DNA of 27,632 nt from an uncultured Oscillospiraceae bacterium (lineage in GTDB: Bacteria; Bacillota; Clostridia; Oscillospirales; Oscillospiraceae): assembly GCA_934569425.1 (NCBI GenBank), contig CAKTKM010000005.1, positions 1 through 27,632 of the forward strand, read 5' to 3'. Shown piece by piece: positions 1 to 7,931 of the stretch. Under the pieces are notes generated by a model. That model was not told the origin of the DNA. It ran no database searches and worked only from the letters and a program-made list of their open reading frames with translations. The position numbers were made by a program, and so were the translations under genes. Within the stretch, counting starts at the first letter, position 1. Every line of letters begins with the position of its first letter.

Positions 1-1
1 C

Positions 2-1294
2 CACGGCGTCAAGGGGATGCCCTTCAACTACTACGTCTGGCTGGGCGTGGTGGCGGCGGCGCTGACGCTGCTGGTCTTTGCTGTGGCGGGACTGTACGAA
101 TCCTTCCGGGCCGTGCGGTTCCATGTGGAGGCCGGACGGGTGGCGGTGCTGGAGCTGCTGGTGGCGCTGATCGTCATGGCGGCCATGTTCGTGCTGCGTC
201 TGGGCGAAACGTCCCGCTGGTCGGTGGTGTTTTTCTACGGTGTGTCCGTGTTCCTGCTGGTGGGCAAGCGGGCGGCGCTGCGGATGATGCTGCGGCGCTA
301 CCGCGCCATGGGCTTCAACCTGAAACGGGTGCTGCTGGTGGGCCACGGGGAGAGCGCCGAGGCCTATCTGCAGAAGGTGACGATGGACAAGAGCCTGGGC
401 TATCAGGTGGTGGGCTATGTGGCGGACCGGAGCGACTGGCGCGCCCTGCCCTACTGCGGCACCTACGCCCAGCTGGAGGAGGTCTTTCAGCGGGAGCAGC
501 CGGACGAGGTGGTGGTGGCACTGCCCACAGAGGAAGGACAATGGATGGGCAAGATCATCAATGCCTGCGAAAAGGACGGCACGAAGCTGTCCGTGGTGCC
601 GTCCTACGTCAGATATATGTCCTCCAATCCGCAGGTGGACATCGTCAACGGCCTGCCGCTGATCAACCTGCGGCGCATCCCGCTGGACAATCTGGGCAAC
701 GCCATGCTGAAGCGGGCGGCGGATATCATCGGCTCGCTGGTGCTGATCGTGCTGACCTCGCCGCTGATGCTGATCGCGGCCATCGGCGTGAAGCTGTCCT
801 CCCCCGGCCCCATCATCTTCAAGCAGGAGCGGGTGGGCAAGGACAAGAAGCCGTTTTACATGTACAAATTCCGCTCCATGCGGGTCAACAGCAGCCAGAA
901 CACCGGTTGGAGCAAGAATGAGGATGACCGCAAGACCTGGTTCGGCTCCCTGATCCGCAAGTGCTCCGTGGATGAGCTGCCCCAGTTTTTCAACGTGCTC
1001 AAGGGCGACATGAGCCTCATCGGCCCCCGGCCGGAGCTGCCGTTCTTCGTGGAGCAGTTCAAGGAGGAGATCCCCCGCTACATGGTGAAGCACCAGGTGC
1101 GGCCCGGCATCACCGGCTGGGCGCAGGTCAACGGTTTCCGGGGCGATACGTCCATCACGAAGCGCATCGAGTTCGATTTGTACTATATTGAGAACTGGTC
1201 ACCGGCCTTCGACCTGCGGATCCTGCTGATGACGGCGTTCTGCATGTTCAACAAGGAGAAGATCAACGCCCGCCGGGACAAGGCGGGGAGATGA
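2..1294 (+). CDS. Polyprenyl glycosylphosphotransferase (WbaP/WcaJ-like priming sugar transferase), 5'-partial
   Basis: Members of this family transfer a sugar 1-phosphate from a nucleotide sugar to undecaprenyl phosphate at the inner membrane face, the first step of many capsule or wall glycans. The frame is open to the left edge, so the true start and probably the first membrane helix lie outside; the ATG at 17 is unlikely to be the start. What is visible is the rest of an N-terminal membrane region, a Rossmann-like middle (VLLVGHGESAEAYL) and the complete catalytic domain: KRAADIIGS, then PGPIIFKQERVG, YKFRSM, DELPQFFNVLKGDMSLIGPR, RPGITGWAQVNG and a terminal FDLYYIENWS. These are classic bacterial sugar transferase (PF02397) motifs. 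It reads opposite to the glycan operon and converges on it, so it probably belongs to another transcript entering from the left. The sugar specificity cannot be read from the sequence. Confidence 0.93.
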   Translation, partial: HGVKGMPFNYYVWLGVVAAALTLLVFAVAGLYESFRAVRFHVEAGRVAVLELLVALIVMAAMFVLRLGETSRWSVVFFYGVSVFLLVGKRAALRMMLRRYRAMGFNLKRVLLVGHGESAEAYLQKVTMDKSLGYQVVGYVADRSDWRALPYCGTYAQLEEVFQREQPDEVVVALPTEEGQWMGKIINACEKDGTKLSVVPSYVRYMSSNPQVDIVNGLPLINLRRIPLDNLGNAMLKRAADIIGSLVLIVLTSPLMLIAAIGVKLSSPGPIIFKQERVGKDKKPFYMYKFRSMRVNSSQNTGWSKNEDDRKTWFGSLIRKCSVDELPQFFNVLKGDMSLIGPRPELPFFVEQFKEEIPRYMVKHQVRPGITGWAQVNGFRGDTSITKRIEFDLYYIENWSPAFDLRILLMTAFCMFNKEKINARRDKAGR

Positions 1295-1342
1295 GAATAA
1301 GAGACGGCGCATGCACGAAGTGCATGCGCCGTCTCTTATTCT
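1294..1342. terminator. Perfect 23-bp hairpin overlapping the stop of the sugar transferase gene
   Basis: Positions 1294-1316 pair perfectly with 1320-1342 around a 3-nt loop (GAA). The last base of the TGA stop is the first base of the stem. The outer stem (AGAATAAGAG / CTCTTATTCT) is AT-rich and the core (GACGGCGCATGCAC) is GC-rich, so the 3' side supplies a U-rich run inside the structure rather than after it. It lies between convergent transcripts and probably works in both directions. Confidence 0.7.
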
Positions 1343-1448
1343 GCGCGGAACTCCCGGAGGCGCCGGTAAAACGTAGTCTCCGGCAGTCCGGCGGCATACA
1401 AGCAGAGACAGCAGACACCTGTGTGCCGGCTATTTTCACTTGCATGCC

Positions 1449-1474
1449 AAAAACCACCACCCGACAGGTGGTTT
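1449..1474 (-). terminator. Intrinsic terminator at the end of the glycan operon (after rfbB)
   Basis: On the minus strand AAACCACC pairs with GGTGGTTT (1467-1474 with 1451-1458), followed by a short T run (TTTTT) and then GGC. It lies about 25 bases past the rfbB stop. A small palindrome (GGTGACCGATCACC, 1484-1497) sits between them. Between this hairpin and the one at 1294-1342 I see only about 100 bases with no gene. Confidence 0.6.
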
Positions 1475-1497
1475 AGCTTACTGGTGACCGATCACCG

Positions 1498-2517
1498 TTA
1501 CCGCGCTCCATACATCCGTTCATAGTAATGCTGATACTCTCCATTGATGATATTCTCCCACCAATCGCGGTGGGTCAGATACCAGTCGATGGTCTTGTCG
1601 ATACCGTCGGCAAACTTCGTTTCCGGCAGCCAGCCCAGCTCGTTGTGGATCTTGGTGGGATCGATGGCGTAACGCATGTCGTGGCCCTTGCGGTCGGTGA
1701 CGTAGGTGATCAGGCTCTCTGGCTTGCCCAGCTTCTGGCAGATCAGCCGCACGATGTCGATGTTCCGCATCTCGTTGTGGCCGCCGATGTTGTACACCTC
1801 GCCCACCCGGCCATTGCGGATGATGAGGTCGATGGCTTTGCAGTGATCTTCCACATACAGCCAGTCGCGAACGTTTAACCCCTCGCCGTACACCGGCAGC
1901 GGCTTGTCGTTCAGCGCGTTGGCGATCATCAGCGGGATCAGCTTCTCGGGGAAGTGATACGGGCCATAGTTGTTGGAGCAGCGGCTCACCGTGACGGGCA
2001 GGTCATAGGTGCGATGATACGCCAGTACCAGCAGATCAGCGCCCGCCTTGGAACTGCTGTACGGGCTGGAGGTGTGGATGGGCGTCTCCTCGGTGAAGAA
2101 CAGGTCGGGACGATCCAGCGGCAGGTCGCCGTACACTTCATCGGTGGACACCTGATGATACCTCTGGATACCGTACTTACGACAGGCGTCCAGCATGACC
2201 TGTGTGCCCAGGATATTGGTCTGGAGGAACACCTCCGGGTTCTCGATGGAACGGTCCACATGGCTCTCTGCGGCGAAGTTCACCACCATGTCAGGATGCT
2301 CCTCCTCAAACAGGTCATAGATGGCCCTACGGTCACAGATGTCCGCTTTCACGAAGCGGAAGTTGGGGTTGTCCATGACGCTCTCCAGCGTGGACAGATT
2401 GCCGGCATAGGTCAGTTTGTCCACACAGACGATACGATCTTCCGGGTGCCTGTCCAGCATATAGAAAATAAAATTGCTGCCGATAAATCCGGCACCGCCG
2501 GTGACGATGATGGTCAT
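1498..2517 (-). CDS. rfbB: dTDP-glucose 4,6-dehydratase
   Basis: Converts dTDP-glucose to dTDP-4-keto-6-deoxyglucose in the cytoplasm with bound NAD. The 339-residue product has the normal family length and starts with the dinucleotide motif GGAGFIG (about residues 7-13). The catalytic STDEVYG (124-130, giving the T-D-E triad) is followed by YSSSK (Tyr153, Lys157). [15 protein letters not shown] and the late [11 protein letters not shown] segment are also typical of RmlB. Its ATG overlaps the rfbA stop (ATGA), so the two are translationally coupled. It is the last gene of the leftward cluster. No rmlC or rmlD is present; with wecE nearby, the keto sugar is probably aminated rather than turned into rhamnose. 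Confidence 0.96.
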   Translation of the reverse strand: MTIIVTGGAGFIGSNFIFYMLDRHPEDRIVCVDKLTYAGNLSTLESVMDNPNFRFVKADICDRRAIYDLFEEEHPDMVVNFAAESHVDRSIENPEVFLQTNILGTQVMLDACRKYGIQRYHQVSTDEVYGDLPLDRPDLFFTEETPIHTSSPYSSSKAGADLLVLAYHRTYDLPVTVSRCSNNYGPYHFPEKLIPLMIANALNDKPLPVYGEGLNVRDWLYVEDHCKAIDLIIRNGRVGEVYNIGGHNEMRNIDIVRLICQKLGKPESLITYVTDRKGHDMRYAIDPTKIHNELGWLPETKFADGIDKTIDWYLTHRDWWENIINGEYQHYYERMYGAR

Positions 2518-3389
2518 AGGATATCCTCCTTTGCTATCGCCTGCAAATACTGCCCATACTCCGTTTTCATCAACGGCTTTGCCAACTCAAGAAGCTGTTC
2601 GCGGCCGATAAACCCCCGGCGATAGGCAATTTCCTCAATGCAGGAGACGTACAGCCCCTGCCGCTTCTGGATGATATTGACAAATTGTGATGCCTCCTGC
2701 AAGCCCTCGTATGTACCGGTATCGAGCCATGCCATACCACGGAAAAAACGAATGACCTTCAGCTTTTTGCGGCGGAGGTACTCGTTATTCACAGCGGTGA
2801 TCTCCAACTCGCCGCGGGCAGAGGGCTTAACATTTTTCGCGATCTCCACCACCTCGTTGTCGTAGAAATACAACCCCGGCACGGCATAATTGGATTTTGG
2901 CTCTGTCGGCTTTTCCTCCAGCGACAGCACATTGCCATCCCTGTCGAACTCCACAACGCCAAAGCAGGACGGATTGTGCACCGGGTAACCGAAGATAACC
3001 GCACCCTCCGTCAGCTGTGCTGCTTCAGCCAGTGTTGCGGAGAAGCCTGCTCCATAGAAGATATTGTCGCCCAGAACAAGTGCGACCTTATCATTGCCGA
3101 TAAACTCCTCGCCGATGAGGAACGCTTCCGCCAAACCATTCGGCGCCTGCTGCATGGCGTAGCTGAAGCGCATTCCCAACTGTGTGCCATCGCCTAAAAT
3201 ATCCTCAAATACAGAAATGTCCTTGGGTGTGGAGATGATCAGAACCTCTCTGATCCCCGCCAGCATCAGCGTGGACAACGGATAGTAGATCATGGGTTTG
3301 TCATAGATCGCCAGTGCCTGCTTGGAAACGCCCTTCGTGATGGGGTAAAGGCGCGTGCCGGAGCCTCCGGCTAATATGATGCCTTTCAT
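2514..3389 (-). CDS. rfbA: Glucose-1-phosphate thymidylyltransferase
   Basis: Makes dTDP-glucose from glucose 1-phosphate and dTTP. The 291 residues match the short RmlA class. It opens with [20 protein letters not shown] (nucleotide-binding loop) and continues with [50 protein letters not shown] and [11 protein letters not shown], all conserved in RmlA. A strong AGGAGG site lies just ahead of the start, and the stop of the split acyltransferase gene ends only three bases upstream. Its product feeds rfbB. Because it is directly behind the frameshifted acyltransferase, its expression could be polar on that gene's state (inference). Confidence 0.96.
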   Translation of the reverse strand: MKGIILAGGSGTRLYPITKGVSKQALAIYDKPMIYYPLSTLMLAGIREVLIISTPKDISVFEDILGDGTQLGMRFSYAMQQAPNGLAEAFLIGEEFIGNDKVALVLGDNIFYGAGFSATLAEAAQLTEGAVIFGYPVHNPSCFGVVEFDRDGNVLSLEEKPTEPKSNYAVPGLYFYDNEVVEIAKNVKPSARGELEITAVNNEYLRRKKLKVIRFFRGMAWLDTGTYEGLQEASQFVNIIQKRQGLYVSCIEEIAYRRGFIGREQLLELAKPLMKTEYGQYLQAIAKEDIL

Positions 3390-3392
3390 GGG

Positions 3393-4480
3393 TTATCCTC
3401 CTGTTCCTGTCAGTTTTCTCAGTTTGCCGCTGATTGGTCGTTCCAATGCGTAATAGGAGACCGCTCCCACCGCGAAAGAAACCATTGTAAAAACGAGCAT
3501 GGCTTTGGCGGTCAGCAAATCCCAGTTTCTGCCGGTAATGGCCGGGATAATATACAAAAGCAAAAAATTGGGGCAATGCCAGATATAAGTATCGTATGTA
3601 ATCTTTCCCAATATGCCAATAAACTTATGGTCAAATAGTCTTACCAGAGGTTTGCTGCTGAAAATAATGATAAGCGCAGGGTAGAAGCAAAATGTCATCA
3701 GGAAATTGATGCCGCTTGCGACCCATGCCCATTTATAGACCATCAGGCACAGCAAAAGCGCGACCGCTGCAACGCTTCCCCAGAATATATATATATATAT
3801 ATATTCTGAGACCTTTTTGCCGCGCTCAGTCTTTCCAGCCACTCCGCCAGCAGTACACCGAAGAAAAACGCATAGTACCCACGGCAGGAAGAACCGTTCA
3901 GGAATGGCAGATCCAGCCCGAAGGTCCGCGCACCACAGCCCAACAGCACCATAAAAATAAAGAGATAAGTATGCGGTACCTGCCAACGTTTGCTGAGATA
4001 AGTCAGCAAGTAGAAAACAATGTAGCACAGAAGGAGCACGCTGATGTACCATGTGGGATTATTCACCATCGGATTTGCAAAGACCCATCCGTCCTGCACG
4101 CCTAAGGCGTTAATGATCACACCCCAGACCGTTATGGAAATGCCAAACCAATCTCCCCCGCATACCTTTTGGTAAATCCCAAGCAGCACTTCATAAACGA
4201 CCCCGCTGATGAGCACCAACGGCAATAGTCTCAATGCACGCGGCAGAAAGAACTTTTTGAAAGTGAGTCCCTTATGTATTTTCTCAACATATCGATACAT
4301 AAAGTAACCGGACAGCAGGAAAAAGAATTCCACCATATACCCAAAATAGAAGCGGCCATTCCAATAGTTGACATGCCCTTCCAAATATAGCCCCGTTACC
4401 TGCCCGTAATGATGGAATACGATCAAAACTGTAGCAAGGATCCGAAGCACATCCAGGGAGTATTTCCGTTCGTTTGTCAT
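3393..4480 (-). CDS. Acyltransferase-3 family membrane protein, split by a frameshift at an (AT)10 tract (candidate phase-OFF)
   Basis: Integral-membrane acyltransferases of this family (PF01757, OatA/WecH-like) O- or N-acylate surface sugars. The first reading frame starts at 4480 with the typical RKYSLDVLRILATVLIVFHH (catalytic-type His) and runs about 226 family-like residues. It then enters an AT tract (3785-3804) and stops at 3743 after an unrelated tail (SGEALQRSRFCCA). The remaining about 120 residues, with hydrophobic helices and an ending typical of the family (YYALERPISGKL), continue in another frame to the stop at 3393. Nine or twelve AT units instead of ten would join both parts into one protein of about 361 residues, a usual family length; eleven units put a stop soon after. 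The coding sequence is otherwise intact on both sides. I call it a probable contingency gene now OFF; a sequencing or assembly slip in the tract is the main alternative. Confidence 0.85.
3785..3804. repeat. (AT)10 dinucleotide tract inside the acyltransferase gene
   Basis: Ten uninterrupted AT units. With the flanks CAGA and TCTG they form a perfect 28-base palindrome at 3781-3808, able to form a cruciform. On the coding (minus) strand the tract reads as alternating Ile-Tyr codons in two frames, so the unit number alone decides whether the frame before it meets the frame after it. It is the only microsatellite of this kind I saw in the window. Confidence 0.97.
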
Positions 4481-4502
4481 ATTCTGCTCCTATCACTTAT
4501 CA

Positions 4503-4856
4503 CTATCCCAGCAGGGAATACACAATGATGCCTGACACGATCAGCGCAAGTCCGATGAGCTTGCGCCGATTGAGTTTTTCTTTGAAAATCGTTACGCCGA
4601 ATATGGTGACATAGATATAGCTTGTCGCCTCCAGCACAGGGCCCATGGACAGAGGAATACCCTTGTACGCATAGATGCTGAGAAAGGTCGTACCTACGAA
4701 AATCGTATAGGCAGTAATGATCAGCGGGTTCAGATACTCGCGGAGCCTGTTGGGGTATTGCCGCAGCGCCGCCTTTTTCAGCATGACTTGCGAGATAGCA
4801 CTGAGGAAAACACCCAGCAATAGCAAGCCCGCGTAGAACAGCATAGATTTTTCCAT
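4503..4856 (-). CDS. EamA/DMT-type small transporter subunit (ArnF-like half)
   Basis: Small four-helix membrane protein of 117 residues, the size of SMR/ArnE-ArnF type half-transporters. Hydrophobic segments are FYAGLLLLGVFLSAISQVML, LIITAYTIFVGTTFLSIYAY, the LSMGPVLEATSYIYVTIFGV stretch, and LIGLALIVSGIIVYSLLG, ending in the family's typical E-K-L-N then G-I-x-L-I-x-x-G-I pattern. I start it at the ATG at 4856, because the frame upstream of that point lies inside the neighbouring gene and is not protein-like. Start and upstream stop overlap by one base (TGATG). Role (inference): with the next protein, flips an undecaprenyl-phosphate-linked sugar to the outer membrane face, as ArnE/ArnF do for aminoarabinose. 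Confidence 0.82.
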   Translation of the reverse strand: MEKSMLFYAGLLLLGVFLSAISQVMLKKAALRQYPNRLREYLNPLIITAYTIFVGTTFLSIYAYKGIPLSMGPVLEATSYIYVTIFGVTIFKEKLNRRKLIGLALIVSGIIVYSLLG

Positions 4857-5206
4857 CAATCGCCCTCCTTGTCCGCTGTGGAGAACACCACGACTCCGGC
4901 CACGATCAAGGCGATGCCGGCCAGTTTGCCCACTGTGACCTGTTCTTGGAAAAAGAGCAGGCCCCACACGAGCCCCCACACGGTTGTGACGGCTTTGTTG
5001 GCAAAGGCCAGTGTCAGTGGCATACGCTTGATAATCTGCTGCCAGCCGATGGCATATAGGCCCAGCAGTGCGATAATCGCGCCGTAGTACAGGCAGAAAC
5101 GGAAACTGAGAAAGGGCTGTCCGGCTGCCAGCTTGCTGAAAATACCGCTCATGGAGTAAATCATCAGCATTAAATGAAGTACGATAAGCGTTTTATAGTT
5201 CTTCAA
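4856..5206 (-). CDS. EamA/DMT-type small transporter subunit (ArnE-like half)
   Basis: 116-residue four-helix membrane protein with an EamA-like ending (FFQEQVTVGKLAGIALIVAG). Helices are near residues 7-25, 36-53, 64-83 and 95-112. It is paired with the next gene by a one-base stop/start overlap, which fits an obligate heterodimer. Family members act as drug or lipid-linked-sugar transporters. The GtrB-like undecaprenyl-phosphate glycosyltransferase three genes upstream and the GT-C enzyme further up favour a lipid-linked sugar flippase over drug export. Substrate is not readable from the sequence. Confidence 0.82.
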   Translation of the reverse strand: MKNYKTLIVLHLMLMIYSMSGIFSKLAAGQPFLSFRFCLYYGAIIALLGLYAIGWQQIIKRMPLTLAFANKAVTTVWGLVWGLLFFQEQVTVGKLAGIALIVAGVVVFSTADKEGD

Positions 5207-5230
5207 GTCATCACATCCACTTTAGCAAGA

Positions 5231-6370
5231 TCATTTGTTCTCGGGCATATATTGCTGCAGCAGCGATATATCTTCTCCTCGCAGCAAGTAATAACCAAAG
5301 CGCGTTGCACTGTCTGTCACGGGGTGATCGAAGGACGTATCCACCTTCTCGCGCACCAGCAGTTCCGGATGTTCGCACTTGATGCGGGCAAGAGCATCCA
5401 TATCCTCCCGGGAGAAAACAAAGCGAACCGCAGCGATGCTGTGAGCCGTGTGTGTCAGGACAGGTTTTTCACCCAACGCCGTATCAATGACGGCTCTGAC
5501 AAAGTCTACGCCGGTAGAAAGTTCCACAAGATCGCTGCCGATAAAATCACCGCCCATGCGCCCGCCGATCTCAATGAGCATGATACGCCCATCCGCGTCG
5601 ATTTTCAGTTCGCTGTGGGATGCACCATATTGAACGCCCAAACTGTCGAGGGCGTGGGAAACCACTGTCTTGATATGCTCCAAGGTGTCATCCGACACGG
5701 GTGCAGGCTCCAAATGTCCCGTTTCGATAAAGTTCGGTGCGCCGGTGGTATATTTATGGGTCAGTGCCAAAAAGTGATGCTTGCCCTGCCACGATATGTA
5801 CTCCACACTATATTCCTGCCCGGTGGCAAATTCCTCCACAATCGCCTTCTTTTCAAAGCCTTGCGACTTGGCGTTCTCGATGGCTGCTGCAAGGCCGTCC
5901 GGACTGTCCAGCTTTGTGATGCCGCGGCTTCCGGAGCGGTCTATGGGCTTGACGATCACGGGGTAATGCAGCGATACACCGTGCAGATCATCTGGCCCTG
6001 CTACCAAAAGACTTTTAGGTGACGGGTCACCGTGCTGCTCGAACGCCTGACGCATCAGGTGCTTATTTGTGGAACGCAGCGTACACTCCATAGAATTGCT
6101 GGTCAATTCCATCTGTTCGGCTACATAGTTCACCGCCAACATAGCGAGGTCAGACGCAATGGAGCAAATGCCATCAATACCGATTTGGCGGCACTGTTCC
6201 AATATCTGCTCTTTTTCCACGATGCTGATAGGGTAGAAATGATCGGCAGCGGCTTCCCCCACGTCATTGGCCGCCCAAGCAAATACATGGGTTTCGATCC
6301 CCATGGATTTGGCCTTTTCGATGAGAGGAAGCTGCAGATACGATGCACCGATGATGGCGAGTTTTTTCAT
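5231..6370 (-). CDS. ATP-grasp ligase, substrate unknown
   Basis: ATP-grasp enzymes join a carboxylate, activated as acyl phosphate, to an amine or thiol. The 379-residue product starts with a Rossmann-like pre-ATP-grasp domain (KKLAIIGASYLQLPLIEKA), followed by the ATP-grasp fold at about 100-300. Nucleotide-binding segments are PVIVKPIDRSGSRG (137-150) and EEFATGQEYSVE (179-190); the metal-binding ending SELKIDADG-RIMLIEIGGRMGG (about 253-274) has the expected acidic residues. It resembles the carboxylate-amine ligase/CarB-like group, not D-Ala-D-Ala ligase. Its start overlaps the upstream glycosyltransferase stop (ATGA), so it is made together with the Fuc4N-type sugar genes. A plausible role is attaching an amino acid or other carboxylate to the sugar amine, or to a polymer amine; this is inference. 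Confidence 0.88.
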   Translation of the reverse strand: MKKLAIIGASYLQLPLIEKAKSMGIETHVFAWAANDVGEAAADHFYPISIVEKEQILEQCRQIGIDGICSIASDLAMLAVNYVAEQMELTSNSMECTLRSTNKHLMRQAFEQHGDPSPKSLLVAGPDDLHGVSLHYPVIVKPIDRSGSRGITKLDSPDGLAAAIENAKSQGFEKKAIVEEFATGQEYSVEYISWQGKHHFLALTHKYTTGAPNFIETGHLEPAPVSDDTLEHIKTVVSHALDSLGVQYGASHSELKIDADGRIMLIEIGGRMGGDFIGSDLVELSTGVDFVRAVIDTALGEKPVLTHTAHSIAAVRFVFSREDMDALARIKCEHPELLVREKVDTSFDHPVTDSATRFGYYLLRGEDISLLQQYMPENK

Positions 6371-7311
6371 AGTGTGTCCTCCGATTTTTCTGAATGGTCA
6401 TTCAGCTGCTGCCGCACGATGTATAGCGGTCTGTGCTTGACCTCCATGAAGATATTCCCGACATAAATGCCGACAACACCGATACTGGCAATCGTTAATC
6501 CGCCCATAAGGAACACTGCAGCGATAATACTTGTCCAGCCCATTTGGATGTTTACTGCAAAATAGCGAATCACAAAGAACAAGATTGCAAGCAGCGATAC
6601 GCCTGCTATAACCAGCCCTGCCTTTGCCGTAAAGCGAAGCATCTTGTCGGATTGGGATGTTAACAGCTCCAATGCCATCTGCATACGCTTTCTGAAATTG
6701 TATCCGGATTTTCCTGCAAAACGTTCCTGATGTTCCACGTCCAAGACCGCCTCGCGGAATCCCATCCACTGAATGTACATTACATAGCCGCGGTGGCATT
6801 CCCGCATTTTGCAGTACGCATCGATGACTTTCCGGTTAGCTATGCTGAAGTTGCAGATCGCGCCGTCATAAGGCTGGTCTGTTGCAATGGAATAAATCTT
6901 GTAAAAGCAGCTGGATACAAAAACTTTCAGTTTAGAATCATGCCGTTCTCTCCGGCGGGCAAATACGACATCATAGCCTTCCATGGCCTTGGCGTACAGG
7001 TTTGGGATCTCCTCCGGCTTGTCCTGCAAATCACAGTCCATGACGACCACCCAGTTTCCTTTGGCATAGTCAAGTCCCGCAGCAGTCGCCTTCAGTTGTC
7101 CGAAATTGCGGGATAATTCCAAGCCAATCACATGGCCGTCTTTTTTGCAGATCTGCTCAATTACTTCCCACGAGTTTTGTGGACAGGCATCGTTGACCAA
7201 AATGATCTCATATTCTGAGGTCATCGTGCTCAATACCGCCGTCAAACGCCTATGTAGTTCAGGCAATGCTTCCCGGCAGCCGTAAACCGGGATCACCACA
7301 GATATGTCCAT
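6367..7311 (-). CDS. GtrB/ArnC-like undecaprenyl-phosphate glycosyltransferase (GT2)
   Basis: 314 residues with a cytoplasmic GT-A domain: ISVVIPVYGC, then ILVNDACP, LSRNFGQLKATAAGLDYAKG and VVMDCDLQDKPEEIP with the metal-binding acidic cluster. Two C-terminal membrane helices follow (about 232-253 and 265-287), then a short tail (HRPLYIV). This layout is that of GtrB, ArnC and dolichyl-phosphate-mannose synthases, which put a single sugar on a polyprenyl phosphate. In this context the donor is most likely the dTDP-linked 4-amino-4,6-dideoxy sugar made by neighbouring genes (inference). It overlaps the ATP-grasp gene by four bases and follows the hexapeptide acyltransferase after 19 bases. 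Confidence 0.9.
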   Translation of the reverse strand: MDISVVIPVYGCREALPELHRRLTAVLSTMTSEYEIILVNDACPQNSWEVIEQICKKDGHVIGLELSRNFGQLKATAAGLDYAKGNWVVVMDCDLQDKPEEIPNLYAKAMEGYDVVFARRRERHDSKLKVFVSSCFYKIYSIATDQPYDGAICNFSIANRKVIDAYCKMRECHRGYVMYIQWMGFREAVLDVEHQERFAGKSGYNFRKRMQMALELLTSQSDKMLRFTAKAGLVIAGVSLLAILFFVIRYFAVNIQMGWTSIIAAVFLMGGLTIASIGVVGIYVGNIFMEVKHRPLYIVRQQLNDHSEKSEDTL

Positions 7312-7330
7312 ATATTATCCCAGAGTTGTT

Positions 7331-7915
7331 TTACAACCCATATTCCTTTACTTTTTCCTTTGCGCCTTGCGGACGTTCACCAATTTTTCTTGCGGGGGAG
7401 CCGACATAAACACCCCACGGATCTAAATCGTGGGTCACCAACGCCTGTGCGCCGATGAAAGCACCCTCACCAATTTTATGAACTCCGGCCAGTACCGTTA
7501 CATCTGCGCCAAAGTACACATGATCCTCGATAACCAGATCACCTTCGATGATTCCCTTGTGTGTCTGCTCCACTGTACCTACCGCAATATCGCCCTCGCG
7601 ATATTCATAGGCGTTCCCCATGATTTTCATTCCTGGCCCAAAATTGACAAAATCGCCAATAATTAGCCGGCCAGCACCCCAAATAAGGCTGAATGGTTCA
7701 AAATCACAATACCGTCCAATGGTAATTTCACCATGTTCCGGATGAATCAAAACGTAGTCACACAGCCGCGTATGATCACCGATTGCGACGCGCTCCGGTG
7801 AACAAATTTTTGCACAGGGGTAGACCTTGACTCCTTCACCGCTTGCCTTAAGTTTGGAGACAACTGCCTGTCCCATAAATTCCTGCATCATGTCATGTTC
7901 CTGCGGTGTATACAT
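7331..7915 (-). CDS. Left-handed beta-helix (hexapeptide repeat) acyltransferase
   Basis: 194 residues dominated by imperfect hexapeptide repeats (for example ERVAIGDHTRLCDYVLI, GEITIGRYCDFE, GDLVIEDHVYFGADVTVL, IGEGAFIGAQALVTHDL) and the usual closing segment GVYVGSPARKIG. Such trimeric enzymes move an acetyl or other acyl group from CoA, often to a sugar-nucleotide amine (PglD, FdtC, QdtC types). It lies directly after wecE, preceded by a strong AGGAGGAG ribosome site. The natural prediction is N-acylation of dTDP-Fuc4N, doing the job of the unrelated WecD of enterobacteria. O-acylation of another sugar remains possible. Confidence 0.86.
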   Translation of the reverse strand: MYTPQEHDMMQEFMGQAVVSKLKASGEGVKVYPCAKICSPERVAIGDHTRLCDYVLIHPEHGEITIGRYCDFEPFSLIWGAGRLIIGDFVNFGPGMKIMGNAYEYREGDIAVGTVEQTHKGIIEGDLVIEDHVYFGADVTVLAGVHKIGEGAFIGAQALVTHDLDPWGVYVGSPARKIGERPQGAKEKVKEYGL

Positions 7916-7931
7916 TGTTTTCTCCTCCTGT

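Noticed and set aside
1498..3389. Reading rfbA-rfbB as part of a dTDP-rhamnose pathway
   Set aside because: rfbC and rfbD are absent and a close WecE homologue is present in the same cluster, which points to a 4-amino sugar; rfbCD elsewhere in the genome cannot be excluded.
3393..4052. A separate 219-codon gene starting at 4052 in the second frame of the acyltransferase region
   Set aside because: Before the AT tract this frame gives non-protein-like sequence while the other frame matches the acyltransferase family; only its part after the tract is real, as the gene's second half.
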